Assembly (NCBI GenBank): GCA_946481475.1
Contig: CAMLOB010000264.1
Span: 1-6,197, forward strand
Direction of reading: 5' to 3'
Length of the DNA stretch: 6,197 nt
From: an uncultured Chlorobiota bacterium
Lineage (GTDB): Bacteria > Bacteroidota > Kapaibacteriia > OLB7
Part shown: positions 1-6,197 of the stretch, one piece after another
Numbering within the stretch: the stretch's first letter is position 1
Layout: every line of letters starts with the position of its first letter
Position numbers and translations under genes: made by a program
Notes under the pieces: model-generated
What the model saw: only the letters and a program-made list of their open reading frames with translations
Databases searched by the model: none
Told to the model about the DNA's origin: nothing

Positions 1-320
1 TCGCGGTTGCGCAGCAGGGCGCCCGGGAGCAGACCTGACTCGCAGAGGATCTGGAAACCGTTGCAGATGCCGAGCACCGGGCCTCCTGCATTGGCGAACT
101 CGATCACTTCCTTCATGATCGGGGAGAAGCGGGCGATGGCACCGCTGCGGAGATAGTCGCCGTAGCTGAAGCCTCCCGGCAGAATCACTCCATCGACCCC
201 CTTGAGGTTATGGTCCTTGTGGAAGAGAAATTCCGTTTCGACTCCCAGATTGTGTTTCAGCGCCCAGTAGGCGTCGTGATCGCAGTTCGATCCGGGAAAG
301 ACGACAACGCCGATCTTCAT
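1..320 (-). CDS. purQ: Phosphoribosylformylglycinamidine synthase, glutaminase subunit PurQ (partial, C-terminus outside window)
   Basis: PurQ hydrolyses glutamine and passes ammonia to PurL, which converts FGAR to FGAM in de novo purine synthesis; it works in the cytoplasm in a complex with PurL and PurS. The first 106 residues are visible, starting [16 protein letters not shown]. They show the class I glutamine amidotransferase fold: the N-terminal strand with FPGSNCD, the [12 protein letters not shown] loop (about residues 48-58), and the nucleophile elbow GICNGFQ with the catalytic cysteine at residue 86. The catalytic His and Glu expected near the C-terminus lie beyond position 1. Families of this type are usually about 220-235 residues, so roughly half is present. 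The ATG start shares four bases (ATGA) with the purS stop, which suggests translational coupling. No frameshift is visible. Identification is firm. Confidence 0.96.
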   Translation of the reverse strand, partial: MKIGVVVFPGSNCDHDAYWALKHNLGVETEFLFHKDHNLKGVDGVILPGGFSYGDYLRSGAIARFSPIMKEVIEFANAGGPVLGICNGFQILCESGLLPGALLRNR

Positions 321-586
321 GCGGCCTCCGTCGTCATGGTTTCGATCACCGTTACCCTGAAATCTTCCATCACCGGGTTGCTCAGCACCTTTGCGGCGAT
401 CTCCTCGGCGATTGTGGTCGCCTCGGCGGAGTCGCCGGCTTCGATCTCGAACGTTATATGCTTGCCGATACGGACGTGTCCGGCTCCGGCATAGCCGAGC
501 GAGCGGAGAGCGTTCTCCACCGTTTTTCCCTGCACATCGAGAATCGCCGAACGGAGCATCACGTTAACTTCAGCCTTGAACATCAT
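317..586 (-). CDS. purS: Phosphoribosylformylglycinamidine synthase subunit PurS
   Basis: PurS is the small subunit of the three-part FGAM synthase (PurS-PurQ-PurL) and bridges the glutaminase and the synthetase. The 89-residue protein has the family's usual size and features: an N-terminal strand ([20 protein letters not shown]), an ALRSLGY segment around residues 26-32, then [12 protein letters not shown] and a C-terminal helix containing [17 protein letters not shown] before a final strand. It directly precedes purQ and overlaps it by four bases, which supports the call. The start is ATGATG, so either of the first two Met codons could be used. No purine-rich Shine-Dalgarno is visible; the leader is instead pyrimidine-rich in the transcript sense. 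The C-terminal residues TMTTEAA are probably a dispensable tail. Confidence 0.95.
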   Translation of the reverse strand: MMFKAEVNVMLRSAILDVQGKTVENALRSLGYAGAGHVRIGKHITFEIEAGDSAEATTIAEEIAAKVLSNPVMEDFRVTVIETMTTEAA

Positions 587-628
587 AGAAGTCAGAAGTA
601 TAGAAATGAGAAGAATGAAGCGGAAAAG
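587..628 (-). promoter_or_regulatory. Pyrimidine-rich leader directly before purS
   Basis: In the transcript sense the roughly 42 bases before the purS ATG are almost all pyrimidines, with recurring TTCT/ACTTCT units, and no Shine-Dalgarno is present. Such a tract could be an unstructured 5' leader that favours SD-independent initiation (for example through ribosomal protein S1), or simply low-complexity DNA. The base composition is seen directly; the function is inferred. Confidence 0.3.
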
Positions 629-634
629 ATCATA
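629..634 (-). promoter_or_regulatory. Candidate -10 element for purSQ
   Basis: The minus strand reads TATGAT here, one mismatch from TATAAT, 43 bases before the purS start. A start site about seven bases downstream would give a leader of some 35 bases made up of the pyrimidine-rich tract. No matching -35 hexamer is visible 16-18 bases upstream, where the sequence is G-rich, and the Bacteroidota-type TAnnTTTG box is not matched. It is a weak call. Confidence 0.25.
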
Positions 635-663
635 TCGTCACCCCCACACACCCGCCGACTTCC

Positions 664-697
664 CCCACTCTACGAACTCTCCCACTCTACGAACTAA
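664..697. repeat. Doublet of a 17-bp intergenic direct repeat (copies 1 and 2)
   Basis: Two head-to-tail units share the core CCCACTCTACGAACT (plus strand, 664-678 and 681-695). The first is followed by CT and the second by AA, so the pair is a 17+17 bp tandem doublet. The same doublet, with the same CT-then-AA order, recurs at 760-803 with a slightly longer spacer. It lies in the non-coding spacer between pssA and purS. I do not recognise it as a named element; the units are short and not palindromic. Confidence 0.85.
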
Positions 698-759
698 AAG
701 CCAGTCAAAAGGAAAGTCTGCACAACCCCCATCGCAACCCCGGGAAGAACCCATCAATC

Positions 760-803
760 CCCACTCTACGAACTCTAACAAACTCTCCCACTCTACGAAC
801 TAA
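760..803. repeat. Second doublet of the 17-bp intergenic direct repeat (copies 3 and 4), overlapping the pssA stop
   Basis: Exact copies of the 15-bp core CCCACTCTACGAACT occur at 760-774 and 787-801. The 12 bases between them (CTAACAAACTCT) look like a degenerate partial unit, so the whole block is built from recurring AACTCT words. The pssA stop codon (TAG on the minus strand, plus positions 800-802) lies across the edge of the fourth copy, so the end of the pssA reading frame is formed partly by repeat sequence. Confidence 0.85.
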
Positions 804-1567
804 ATATCAAACGGCGTCTCTTCCGGTTCCTCCATCGTCTCTTCGTCCTCTTCGTGGCGGAGGATGTGGAAGAGTTGGCGCACGATTCCGTAGACAAGAT
901 ACAACACCATGAAGGGAAATATCCCTTTCCCTTTCGTAACGATAATCGCTATGATGCCGAGCAGAGCAACGATAAACTTTAGCGGGGCCTCTCTGACGGC
1001 TCTGGGGGACGGTTTCGGGAACGTATCGTATCGGATTGTGCTGACCATCAGCAGGGAGACGCCGATGGTGATGATGGTGATCAGGGCAGGACGGAGTCCG
1101 ACGGGAGGGATTGCATCGTCGGAAAGGTGGTGGAAGACGAGATAGCTGATCGTGGTGAGGGCACCGGCCGGGATCGGAAGACCGAGAAAATAGTCCTTGT
1201 CGAAACCGGTAAGCTGCACGTTGAACCGGGCCAGACGGAGAGCGCCGCAGATTGCCGGGAGTCCGGCGATCACCATGCCGATCTCCTCCCAACGGTGAAA
1301 AAAGGCTGCATAGAGGATATAGGAGGGGGCCACACCGAAGCTGACGACGTCGGCCAGCGAATCGAGTTCCACGCCGAACTCCGAACTTGTCTTCGTCAGA
1401 CGGGCCATGGCGCCGTCGAGTCCGTCGAAGATCACCGCCAGGACGATGAACCAGGCGGCCACGACGTACTCCCCTTCGGTCGCCTTGACGATGGCGACGA
1501 AGCCGCTGAAGAGGTTCATGGATGTGAACAGGCTCGGTATCACCGAGCGGGTAACACGTATCGGCAC
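800..1567 (-). CDS. pssA: CDP-diacylglycerol--serine O-phosphatidyltransferase (phosphatidylserine synthase, type II)
   Basis: This integral membrane enzyme joins CDP-diacylglycerol and L-serine to give phosphatidylserine and CMP. The 255-residue protein carries the complete CDP-alcohol phosphatidyltransferase signature: D48-x2-D51-G52-x2-A55-R56-x8-G65-x3-D69-x3-D73, with the four aspartates that bind metal and substrate. The N-terminal segment TRSVIPSLFTSMNLFSGF and the RLARFNV motif (about 111-117) are typical of type II PssA. Several hydrophobic segments follow (about 131-147, 160-178, 197-211 and 216-231), matching the multi-span fold. The start is GTG; AGGAG lies four bases upstream and no better in-frame start precedes it. 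The C-terminus from about residue 239 is a strongly acidic tail (EEDEETMEEPEE) and may be non-essential. Its upstream neighbour psd encodes the next enzyme of the pathway. The identification is firm. Confidence 0.96.
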   Translation of the reverse strand: MPIRVTRSVIPSLFTSMNLFSGFVAIVKATEGEYVVAAWFIVLAVIFDGLDGAMARLTKTSSEFGVELDSLADVVSFGVAPSYILYAAFFHRWEEIGMVIAGLPAICGALRLARFNVQLTGFDKDYFLGLPIPAGALTTISYLVFHHLSDDAIPPVGLRPALITIITIGVSLLMVSTIRYDTFPKPSPRAVREAPLKFIVALLGIIAIIVTKGKGIFPFMVLYLVYGIVRQLFHILRHEEDEETMEEPEETPFDI

Positions 1568-1642
1568 GTTGCTCCTGGTCTTGTTCCCGACAGATGACGT
1601 TTGCAGAGCGAATGAAGGGGCGGCAGACGTTCCGGAGGAGAG

Positions 1643-1668
1643 GCGAAACGCGCACTCCTCACTTTCGC
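1643..1668 (-). other. Inverted repeat in the psd-pssA gap
   Basis: GCGAAA (1643-1648) and TTTCGC (1663-1668) are perfect inverted arms around a 14-base loop; the stem can be extended by GAG/CTC if one base bulges. It lies in the 156-bp spacer between the psd stop and the pssA GTG. No T-run follows in the transcript sense, so it is not a typical intrinsic terminator. It could be an RNA processing or attenuation structure, or chance. Confidence 0.3.
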
Positions 1669-1723
1669 TCCCTGCATTCCGCCTTTTGCGCTAAAATACC
1701 GACTCTGCGGGAACTGTGCGGAA

Positions 1724-2398
1724 TCAAAGGATCTCATCTTCCACGGGCATCCGGCAGATAACCGTGACGCCACCGACGACGCGGTCTCCCGGTTTGACGA
1801 GTATCTCCATGTCGGGGGGGAGGATCAGATCGGTCCGGCTGCCGAACTTGATCATCCCGAAGCGTTCTCCCATCTCCACCCGGTCGCCGACTTTCAGCGG
1901 ACAGACGATGCGGCGGGCGACCGAGCCGGCGATCTGTTTCATCAACACCCGGAAATGAGCCCCCTGAATGCCGATATGCGTCCGCTCGTTTACCTCCGAC
2001 GATTTGTCCTTGAAGGCGGGAATGAACTTTCCCTTGTGATATTCCATGTGGTCGACCGTGCCGGAGATCGGGTTGCGGTTGACGTGGACGTCGAGGGGGG
2101 AGAGGAAGATCGCCACCAGCTTTGCCGGACCCTTGTGGTACTCGGTGTCTTCCACGTCGTGGACGAGAAAGACTTTTCCGTCGGCCGGTGAGATGACCGC
2201 CAGTTCTTCCGCGTCCGACGGAAGCATCCGGTCGGGATCGCGGAAGAAATAGAGGGTGAAGGAGGTCAGCAGCAGGCCGAGCGCGACCATGCCCCACCGG
2301 ATGACGGGCAGCTCGATGAACAGGCCGACGATAATCATTCCGACGGCGACCAGAAGCGTGATGACAAGGACGTCGAGACCGTAGCGTGACAGTTTCAT
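1724..2398 (-). CDS. psd: Phosphatidylserine decarboxylase (short type) proenzyme
   Basis: Psd decarboxylates phosphatidylserine to phosphatidylethanolamine at the inner membrane, using a pyruvoyl group made by self-cleavage. The 224-residue protein starts with two hydrophobic helices (about 8-29 and 33-51), then FFRDPDR, ISPADGKV with D73, and the PLDVHVNRNP segment with H105. The C-terminal FGSR motif (185-188) is the cleavage site: chain breakage between G186 and S187 would turn Ser187 into the pyruvoyl group. D73, H105 and S187 correspond to the Asp/His/Ser triad known for this family. The length fits the short class rather than the longer E. coli enzyme with LGST. The ATG start has no clear Shine-Dalgarno (ATCTCTATCT precedes it). 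pssA, the gene for the preceding enzyme step, follows 156 bp downstream. The identification is firm. Confidence 0.96.
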   Translation of the reverse strand: MKLSRYGLDVLVITLLVAVGMIIVGLFIELPVIRWGMVALGLLLTSFTLYFFRDPDRMLPSDAEELAVISPADGKVFLVHDVEDTEYHKGPAKLVAIFLSPLDVHVNRNPISGTVDHMEYHKGKFIPAFKDKSSEVNERTHIGIQGAHFRVLMKQIAGSVARRIVCPLKVGDRVEMGERFGMIKFGSRTDLILPPDMEILVKPGDRVVGGVTVICRMPVEDEIL

Positions 2399-2406
2399 AG
2401 ATAGAG

Positions 2407-2425
2407 ATCGTTCAACGATAATATC
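2407..2425 (-). promoter_or_regulatory. Candidate promoter/operator cluster before psd
   Basis: A 13-bp perfect palindrome with one central base, ATCGTTCAACGAT (2407-2419), lies eight bases upstream of the psd ATG and overlaps a second one, GATAATATC (2417-2425). The latter contains TATTAT on the minus strand (2418-2423), one mismatch from TATAAT. If this is the -10 box, transcription would start inside the larger palindrome, a usual operator position; alternatively the palindrome forms a small hairpin in the leader. No convincing -35 is visible. The palindromes are seen directly, their roles are inferred. Confidence 0.3.
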
Positions 2426-2505
2426 ACGCGAATTTATCCTTTCTCCGCGGAAGAATTGTCCTCTTTTCGGAACCGGATGCCGAATAACGGCTGATGAGAG
2501 AACTT

Positions 2506-2540
2506 CGATCCGCGCCGATCCGTTCCATCCGTCCGATCCG
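2506..2540. repeat. Four phased CGATCCG-like heptamers upstream of psd
   Basis: The plus strand carries CGATCCG at 2506-2512, 2516-2522 and 2534-2540, and CCATCCG at 2525-2531. Start-to-start spacings are 10, 9 and 9 bases, close to one helical turn, so the copies face nearly the same side of the DNA. It lies about 110-140 bp upstream of psd and just downstream of the end of the large protein gene. It could be an array of protein-binding sites or a simple short tandem expansion. Confidence 0.5.
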
Positions 2541-2549
2541 TGTACGATC

Positions 2550-2566
2550 TCCCGGAAACGCCGGGA
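2550..2566 (-). terminator. Small GC hairpin after the large protein gene (possible weak terminator)
   Basis: In the transcript sense TCCCGG and CCGGGA form a perfect 6-bp stem around the 5-base loop CGTTT, beginning five bases after the TAG stop of the large protein. No T-run follows, so a classical intrinsic terminator is not supported. It may protect the 3' end, mark a factor-dependent termination zone, or be incidental. Confidence 0.3.
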
Positions 2567-2571
2567 CCGAT

Positions 2572-5500
2572 CTACCGAAGCCCATGTGTCCAGATGAAGC
2601 TGACGACCGGCATGACCGGAATTGAGGATGGCTCGTCCTCGCCGGTATCGATCAGCAGCCAGGCGGCACCGAAGTCAAGAGCCCAGGTTCTGCCGAACCA
2701 GCGGGCTGTGGTGATGATCGGTGCGGTCCCGACCGTTTTCATGTAGATCCCCTCGGCCGCCAGTTTCCACCGGTCTCCGATCCGCCAGTCTCCCCCCAGA
2801 GCGATGATCGGCGCCTCCTTCGGAAATTCGTCGATCAGTCCGGCTGCCGGATCGACCAGTGTGGTGTGACGCTTGAAGGCGTAGCCGCCGGTCAGCGAAA
2901 TGCGCCGATCGTCGTCGCCGTAGCTGAGTGCGCCGTAGAGGGTGGGGGCGATAATTCTCGAATCATCCTCCGGTGTGCTCTCCTCCTCGAAAAAACTGGC
3001 CCCCCACTGGAAGCCTGCAGCGACCAGGAGTTTCCCGCTCAGACGGAGATTTCCCTTCAGCCCGATCGAGTAGGCTCCGAACGCGTCTCCGCTTGTCCCT
3101 CCCCAGTCGTCCGGCAGCGGAGGAGCTCCCCCGGCAAGGATCATGATGTTGTCGGTGACCGCATAGCCCCCCATCAGTCCCAGCAGGTCGTAGCTCCCCA
3201 GCACAAGCGTTCCCTCCGGCGGAATTACCGCATTCGGCACGGCGACCGTCCGGAAGGTTGTCGGGTCGGGATAGCGGTCGGCTCCGAAGCCCCCTCCCCG
3301 TCCATGAACGGCAACGGTTACCTCCTGCCCGTCGGCAAGTGTCAGGACAAGCGGGACGGAGAAAAGACCGAGCGTATCGGGAAGGAAGCCGAGGGAGAGG
3401 GAAATCGATTCTCCGGCGGCGATCGTTCTGCCGCCGAGCGATTCGTTCAGCGAAAAACGTTCCCCGTTCGGTCCGCGCAGTTCCGCCGAGATGATAGTGA
3501 CCGGCAGGGTTCCGACCGACCGGAGGAATGAGCCGATCGTCGAATCGTTCCGGCTTCCGACTTCTCGTTCTCCGAAGTCGATCTCCTCTGCAGCCGGCTT
3601 CAACGTTGCTCCAAGAGCCTTTCCGGTCAACCGTGCGGAGAGCTGACCGACATCGGTCCGCATCAATGCGACTGAGGCTTTTTCTCCGACTGAGGTGGGG
3701 GCGAAGCGGAACTCAACCGAGTATGTGGTGCCGGGAGGGACATCGAACGGAGGGAGAGGGGAGACGAGCGTGAAGCTTCCGGCCTCCCCTTCGACGATGT
3801 CGATCGCTTCCACGCGCAGAGGTGCATCCCCCCGATTCTCCAGAAATCCCGTGACGACCGAATCGGTCATGCTTCCGACGTTCCGGTTCCCGAAATCGAC
3901 ATCGACGAAGCGGGGGTCGGCCTTGCCGAGAATGGTCCAGAGATCATCCGACTTGTCGCTGCCGGAGCTTGCTCCCAGCTCGGCGATCTTCACACCGTAG
4001 CCGTAGCTCCAGGCCAGACGCGATCCGTCGGGAGAAAACGCCATGCTGATGCCGACCATCGATCCGGTGTCCCGTGCGGTCGAGAGAATTGCGCCGCTCG
4101 CGGCATCCCGAACGCTGATCTCCCGGGCCGAACCGTATGGTTCGACCGTGGCGGCGAGCGTTCCGTCCGGACTGTAGGCCAGGCGGAGAGCGGAGCGGGA
4201 GCTTGACTTGTCGCCGTATTCCGTCCGGACCTCCCCTGTCCGGTAGTCGGCGATGCCGGGACGTCCGTCTCGCCAGACGATGACGCCCGATTCGTCCGGG
4301 GCAAACCGGGCACCCTTGTAGCCGCTGGTGTTCTTGCCGATCAAGACCGGAGATGCGTCGAGATCGTGGGCTTCCAGATCCCAGAGCAACATCGTATCGG
4401 CATCGTCCGGAACGGCGGCCACGTATGTGCCGGAGCGGGAGAAGACGGCGGAGTAGGCGGGGCGTTCGGTCAGCATTTCCCGTTTCGTACCGGTCCCCGC
4501 ATCCCACAGACTCACACCGTCGCGGGCGGCGGTCAGGATCGTCTTTCCGTCGGGAGAGAACTGGGCGGTGAAGACGCTTCGGCGCGGATCGCCGATTGTG
4601 GTGAGGACCCGTCCGCTTTTGCTGTCGAGAACACCGAGGACTTCTCCTCCGTCTTTCGTGATTTTCAGCAGGACCTGATTGCCGTTCGGCGAGAAGGAGG
4701 AGGTGATCGCATCCTCGGTCATGTAGCCGTGGACGTTCGCCTCGCCGCCGCTGACCCACCAGAGGACCTTCCCGGTGTTTGCATCGAGCATGTAGTTGCC
4801 GCAGAGGATGAAGCGTCCCGTCGGATCGTATTCCACGCTTCGAGGCGTCGGATCCTTATAGGAGACCAGCGGATCGCCGGTCACTTGCCGGCTTCTGACG
4901 AAGGCTCCGGTCCGTGCGCTCCAGAGACCGAATGTCCCGGCCGGGGTTCTGGTCCCGCCGATCATGATCGAAGTGTCTCCCATGTAGCCGACGATGAACT
5001 CTCCGGTCGGATCCATGCTCCAGAAATGTTTTTCCACCGGAAGATGGGCGATGCGGGTTGCTTCGTTCTCTCCCCCGATCACCGTCACGCGGGCAAGACA
5101 TTCGTCGCTCGGCGTTCCCGGAACGTGCCACGGGTAGATCCCTCCGGTAACTCCTTCGGCAATTGTTGTCCAGGTCCTTCCGGCGTTGATGCTGTATTCA
5201 AGCCGGACCGGAGTTTCCGGGGGGACTCCGTCCCAGGTGATCAGTCCCCGTTCTCCCGCATTGAACACTTCTCCTCCGTTCGGTGCCACCAGGTGGATCG
5301 GAATCGTCTCACCTTTCACTCCGCTTCGGCGGACAACGAGGGTTGTGGCGTAGCAGGAACTCTGAACCCGCCACTGGTCCACGGCATTATCCGCCGAGCG
5401 GCTGCCGGAGCGGACGCTCAGCGTTCGGGACTCTCCGGCCCCGAGCGTCAGGGGGAGCGGAGGGAGATCAAGGACGAATTCATTCCTGCCGGGAAGGTGT

Positions 5501-6197
5501 TCTATCCGTTCGATGGTGACCGGGGCTCCCGGCGCGGTAAAGGTGACGCTCGCCTCGGACATCGTCGAGTCGAAGAAGAGGACCGGGGGAGTGATCGAGA
5601 GTCGGGGAATCGATTGTTCCGGTGCGGTGTATGCCGATCTGTTGACCAGCTCGGGCGAAGTCCAGGAGAGGAGCACTTCACGTTCCGGGTCGCAGTCGGG
5701 TCCGCTTCGCCAGGTCATGCGGCAGGGCTCGCCTCCGCGCGCTCTGTAGAGCAGGGCGCGATAGATTGCCCGGGCCTCCTCCACGGTCGTCACGTTCTCG
5801 AACCATGCGCCGCCGGTCTTCTCGCTGATCTGCTTCAGGACGTCGGGGGCCCGCATTCCGAGCGTGACGCAGAAGATGACCGCACCGATCTCTTTTGCCC
5901 GGGCGATGATCGGCTCCGGATCGCTTTTGCTCAGTCCGTCGGTGAGGAAGATCAGAACGGGACGATGTTTTGCTTTCGCGAGAAGGGGGAGAGCGCCTGC
6001 CGGGGAGGAGAGGATCGCTGCGTCGTAGTTTGTGCCGCCGCTCGGCTTCAGACCTTCGGCGGCCGAGCGCAGCAATCTCCGGTCGGTCGTCAGATCGGCA
6101 AGCACGAAGGCGTGGTCGTCGAACGATGTGATGCCGCACTCGAAGGAACCGTCGGGCAGCGCATCGATCCAGGCGTCGGCCGCCGCCCGGGCAAGCA
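2572..6197 (-). CDS. Large multidomain protein: VWA + beta-sandwich domains + WD40-like propeller + two HYDIN/choice-of-anchor D repeats + C-terminal barrel-like domain (N-terminus outside window)
   Basis: The frame is open to the window edge; 1207 residues are visible (numbered here from the codon at 6195). Residues 1-145 are the rest of a von Willebrand A domain: GGTNYDAAI has the likely MIDAS threonine (T55) and FLTDGLS its aspartate (D86); the DxSxS motif must lie upstream. About 195-292 is a beta-sandwich with paired cysteines nearby. About 302-375 is a PNGGE...TWDG...YSINAGRTW...YPWHVP module common in FCB extracellular proteins. About 385-745 is a propeller of roughly eight degenerate blades, most with FSPDG-like turns. 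Two HYDIN-type domains follow (759-861 and 863-967), each with an (I/V)DFG-x3-VGS motif. The last 210 residues alternate short amphipathic strands with Gly/Tyr/Trp, like an outer-membrane beta-barrel of about 10 strands. No function can be named; an envelope, adhesion or structural role is inferred. A GTG at 6105 lies inside the VWA domain and is not the true start. Confidence 0.93.
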   Translation of the reverse strand, partial: LARAAADAWIDALPDGSFECGITSFDDHAFVLADLTTDRRLLRSAAEGLKPSGGTNYDAAILSSPAGALPLLAKAKHRPVLIFLTDGLSKSDPEPIIARAKEIGAVIFCVTLGMRAPDVLKQISEKTGGAWFENVTTVEEARAIYRALLYRARGGEPCRMTWRSGPDCDPEREVLLSWTSPELVNRSAYTAPEQSIPRLSITPPVLFFDSTMSEASVTFTAPGAPVTIERIEHLPGRNEFVLDLPPLPLTLGAGESRTLSVRSGSRSADNAVDQWRVQSSCYATTLVVRRSGVKGETIPIHLVAPNGGEVFNAGERGLITWDGVPPETPVRLEYSINAGRTWTTIAEGVTGGIYPWHVPGTPSDECLARVTVIGGENEATRIAHLPVEKHFWSMDPTGEFIVGYMGDTSIMIGGTRTPAGTFGLWSARTGAFVRSRQVTGDPLVSYKDPTPRSVEYDPTGRFILCGNYMLDANTGKVLWWVSGGEANVHGYMTEDAITSSFSPNGNQVLLKITKDGGEVLGVLDSKSGRVLTTIGDPRRSVFTAQFSPDGKTILTAARDGVSLWDAGTGTKREMLTERPAYSAVFSRSGTYVAAVPDDADTMLLWDLEAHDLDASPVLIGKNTSGYKGARFAPDESGVIVWRDGRPGIADYRTGEVRTEYGDKSSSRSALRLAYSPDGTLAATVEPYGSAREISVRDAASGAILSTARDTGSMVGISMAFSPDGSRLAWSYGYGVKIAELGASSGSDKSDDLWTILGKADPRFVDVDFGNRNVGSMTDSVVTGFLENRGDAPLRVEAIDIVEGEAGSFTLVSPLPPFDVPPGTTYSVEFRFAPTSVGEKASVALMRTDVGQLSARLTGKALGATLKPAAEEIDFGEREVGSRNDSTIGSFLRSVGTLPVTIISAELRGPNGERFSLNESLGGRTIAAGESISLSLGFLPDTLGLFSVPLVLTLADGQEVTVAVHGRGGGFGADRYPDPTTFRTVAVPNAVIPPEGTLVLGSYDLLGLMGGYAVTDNIMILAGGAPPLPDDWGGTSGDAFGAYSIGLKGNLRLSGKLLVAAGFQWGASFFEEESTPEDDSRIIAPTLYGALSYGDDDRRISLTGGYAFKRHTTLVDPAAGLIDEFPKEAPIIALGGDWRIGDRWKLAAEGIYMKTVGTAPIITTARWFGRTWALDFGAAWLLIDTGEDEPSSIPVMPVVSFIWTHGLR

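Noticed and set aside
664..803. A small CRISPR-like array
   Set aside because: The repeat core is only 15 bp, the units are head-to-tail or 12 bp apart, not separated by spacers of regular 30-40 bp length, and no cas gene is near.
458..803. Small plus-strand open frames crossing purS and the repeat spacer
   Set aside because: They translate the repeats and the antisense of purS, with no domain or ribosome binding site.
807..1655. A 282-codon minus-strand open frame overlapping pssA
   Set aside because: It is a frame-shifted shadow of pssA, very rich in Arg/Pro/Gly with no recognisable domain; the pssA frame carries a full catalytic signature.
2572..2700. A type IX secretion C-terminal tail on the large protein
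   Set aside because: The usual Ig-like sorting domain ending in a short basic, Lys/Arg-flanked strand is not seen; the region looks like membrane barrel strands.
2866..3531. A 221-codon plus-strand open frame inside the large protein gene
   Set aside because: It is antisense to a frame with clear HYDIN-type domains and a barrel-like domain, and its own product looks like random composition.
6103..6105. GTG as the start of the large protein
   Set aside because: The frame stays open upstream to the window edge and the upstream residues (for example AWIDALPDGSFECGITSFDD) continue a von Willebrand A fold, so the true start is outside the window.

Overview
The window reads like a chromosomal segment of a moderately GC-rich Gram-negative bacterium, probably from the Bacteroidota/Chlorobiota/Ignavibacteriota side (FCB group, Kapabacteria-like). 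The assignment is an inference. It rests on a very long protein that joins a von Willebrand A domain, a WD40-like propeller and HYDIN-type ('choice-of-anchor D') repeats to a C-terminal beta-barrel-like domain, on starts with weak or absent Shine-Dalgarno sequences (psd, purS), and on short-type Psd and PssA proteins. No mobile element, tRNA, rRNA or CRISPR array was seen.

All five genes lie on the minus strand, so transcription runs from high to low coordinates. (1) 6197-2572: the C-terminal 1207 residues of a large multidomain envelope protein whose N-terminus lies outside the window. (2) 2571-2399: a 173-bp intergenic region with a small hairpin, a run of four CGATCCG-like heptamers and a palindrome/-10-like cluster just before psd. 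(3) 2398-1724: psd, phosphatidylserine decarboxylase. (4) 1723-1568: a 156-bp gap with one inverted repeat. (5) 1567-800: pssA, phosphatidylserine synthase, starting at GTG. (6) 799-587: a 213-bp spacer with two copies of a doublet repeat and a pyrimidine-rich leader before purS. (7) 586-317 purS and 320-1 purQ (C-terminus outside the window), overlapping by four bases.

PssA and Psd catalyse consecutive steps: CDP-diacylglycerol plus serine gives phosphatidylserine, which is decarboxylated to phosphatidylethanolamine. PurS and PurQ are two subunits of the three-part FGAM synthase (PurL is not in the window), the fourth step of purine synthesis. These four are ordinary housekeeping genes. The less ordinary material is the large multidomain protein and the short repeats in the two larger spacers. 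I see no defence, mobile or otherwise new multi-gene system here.
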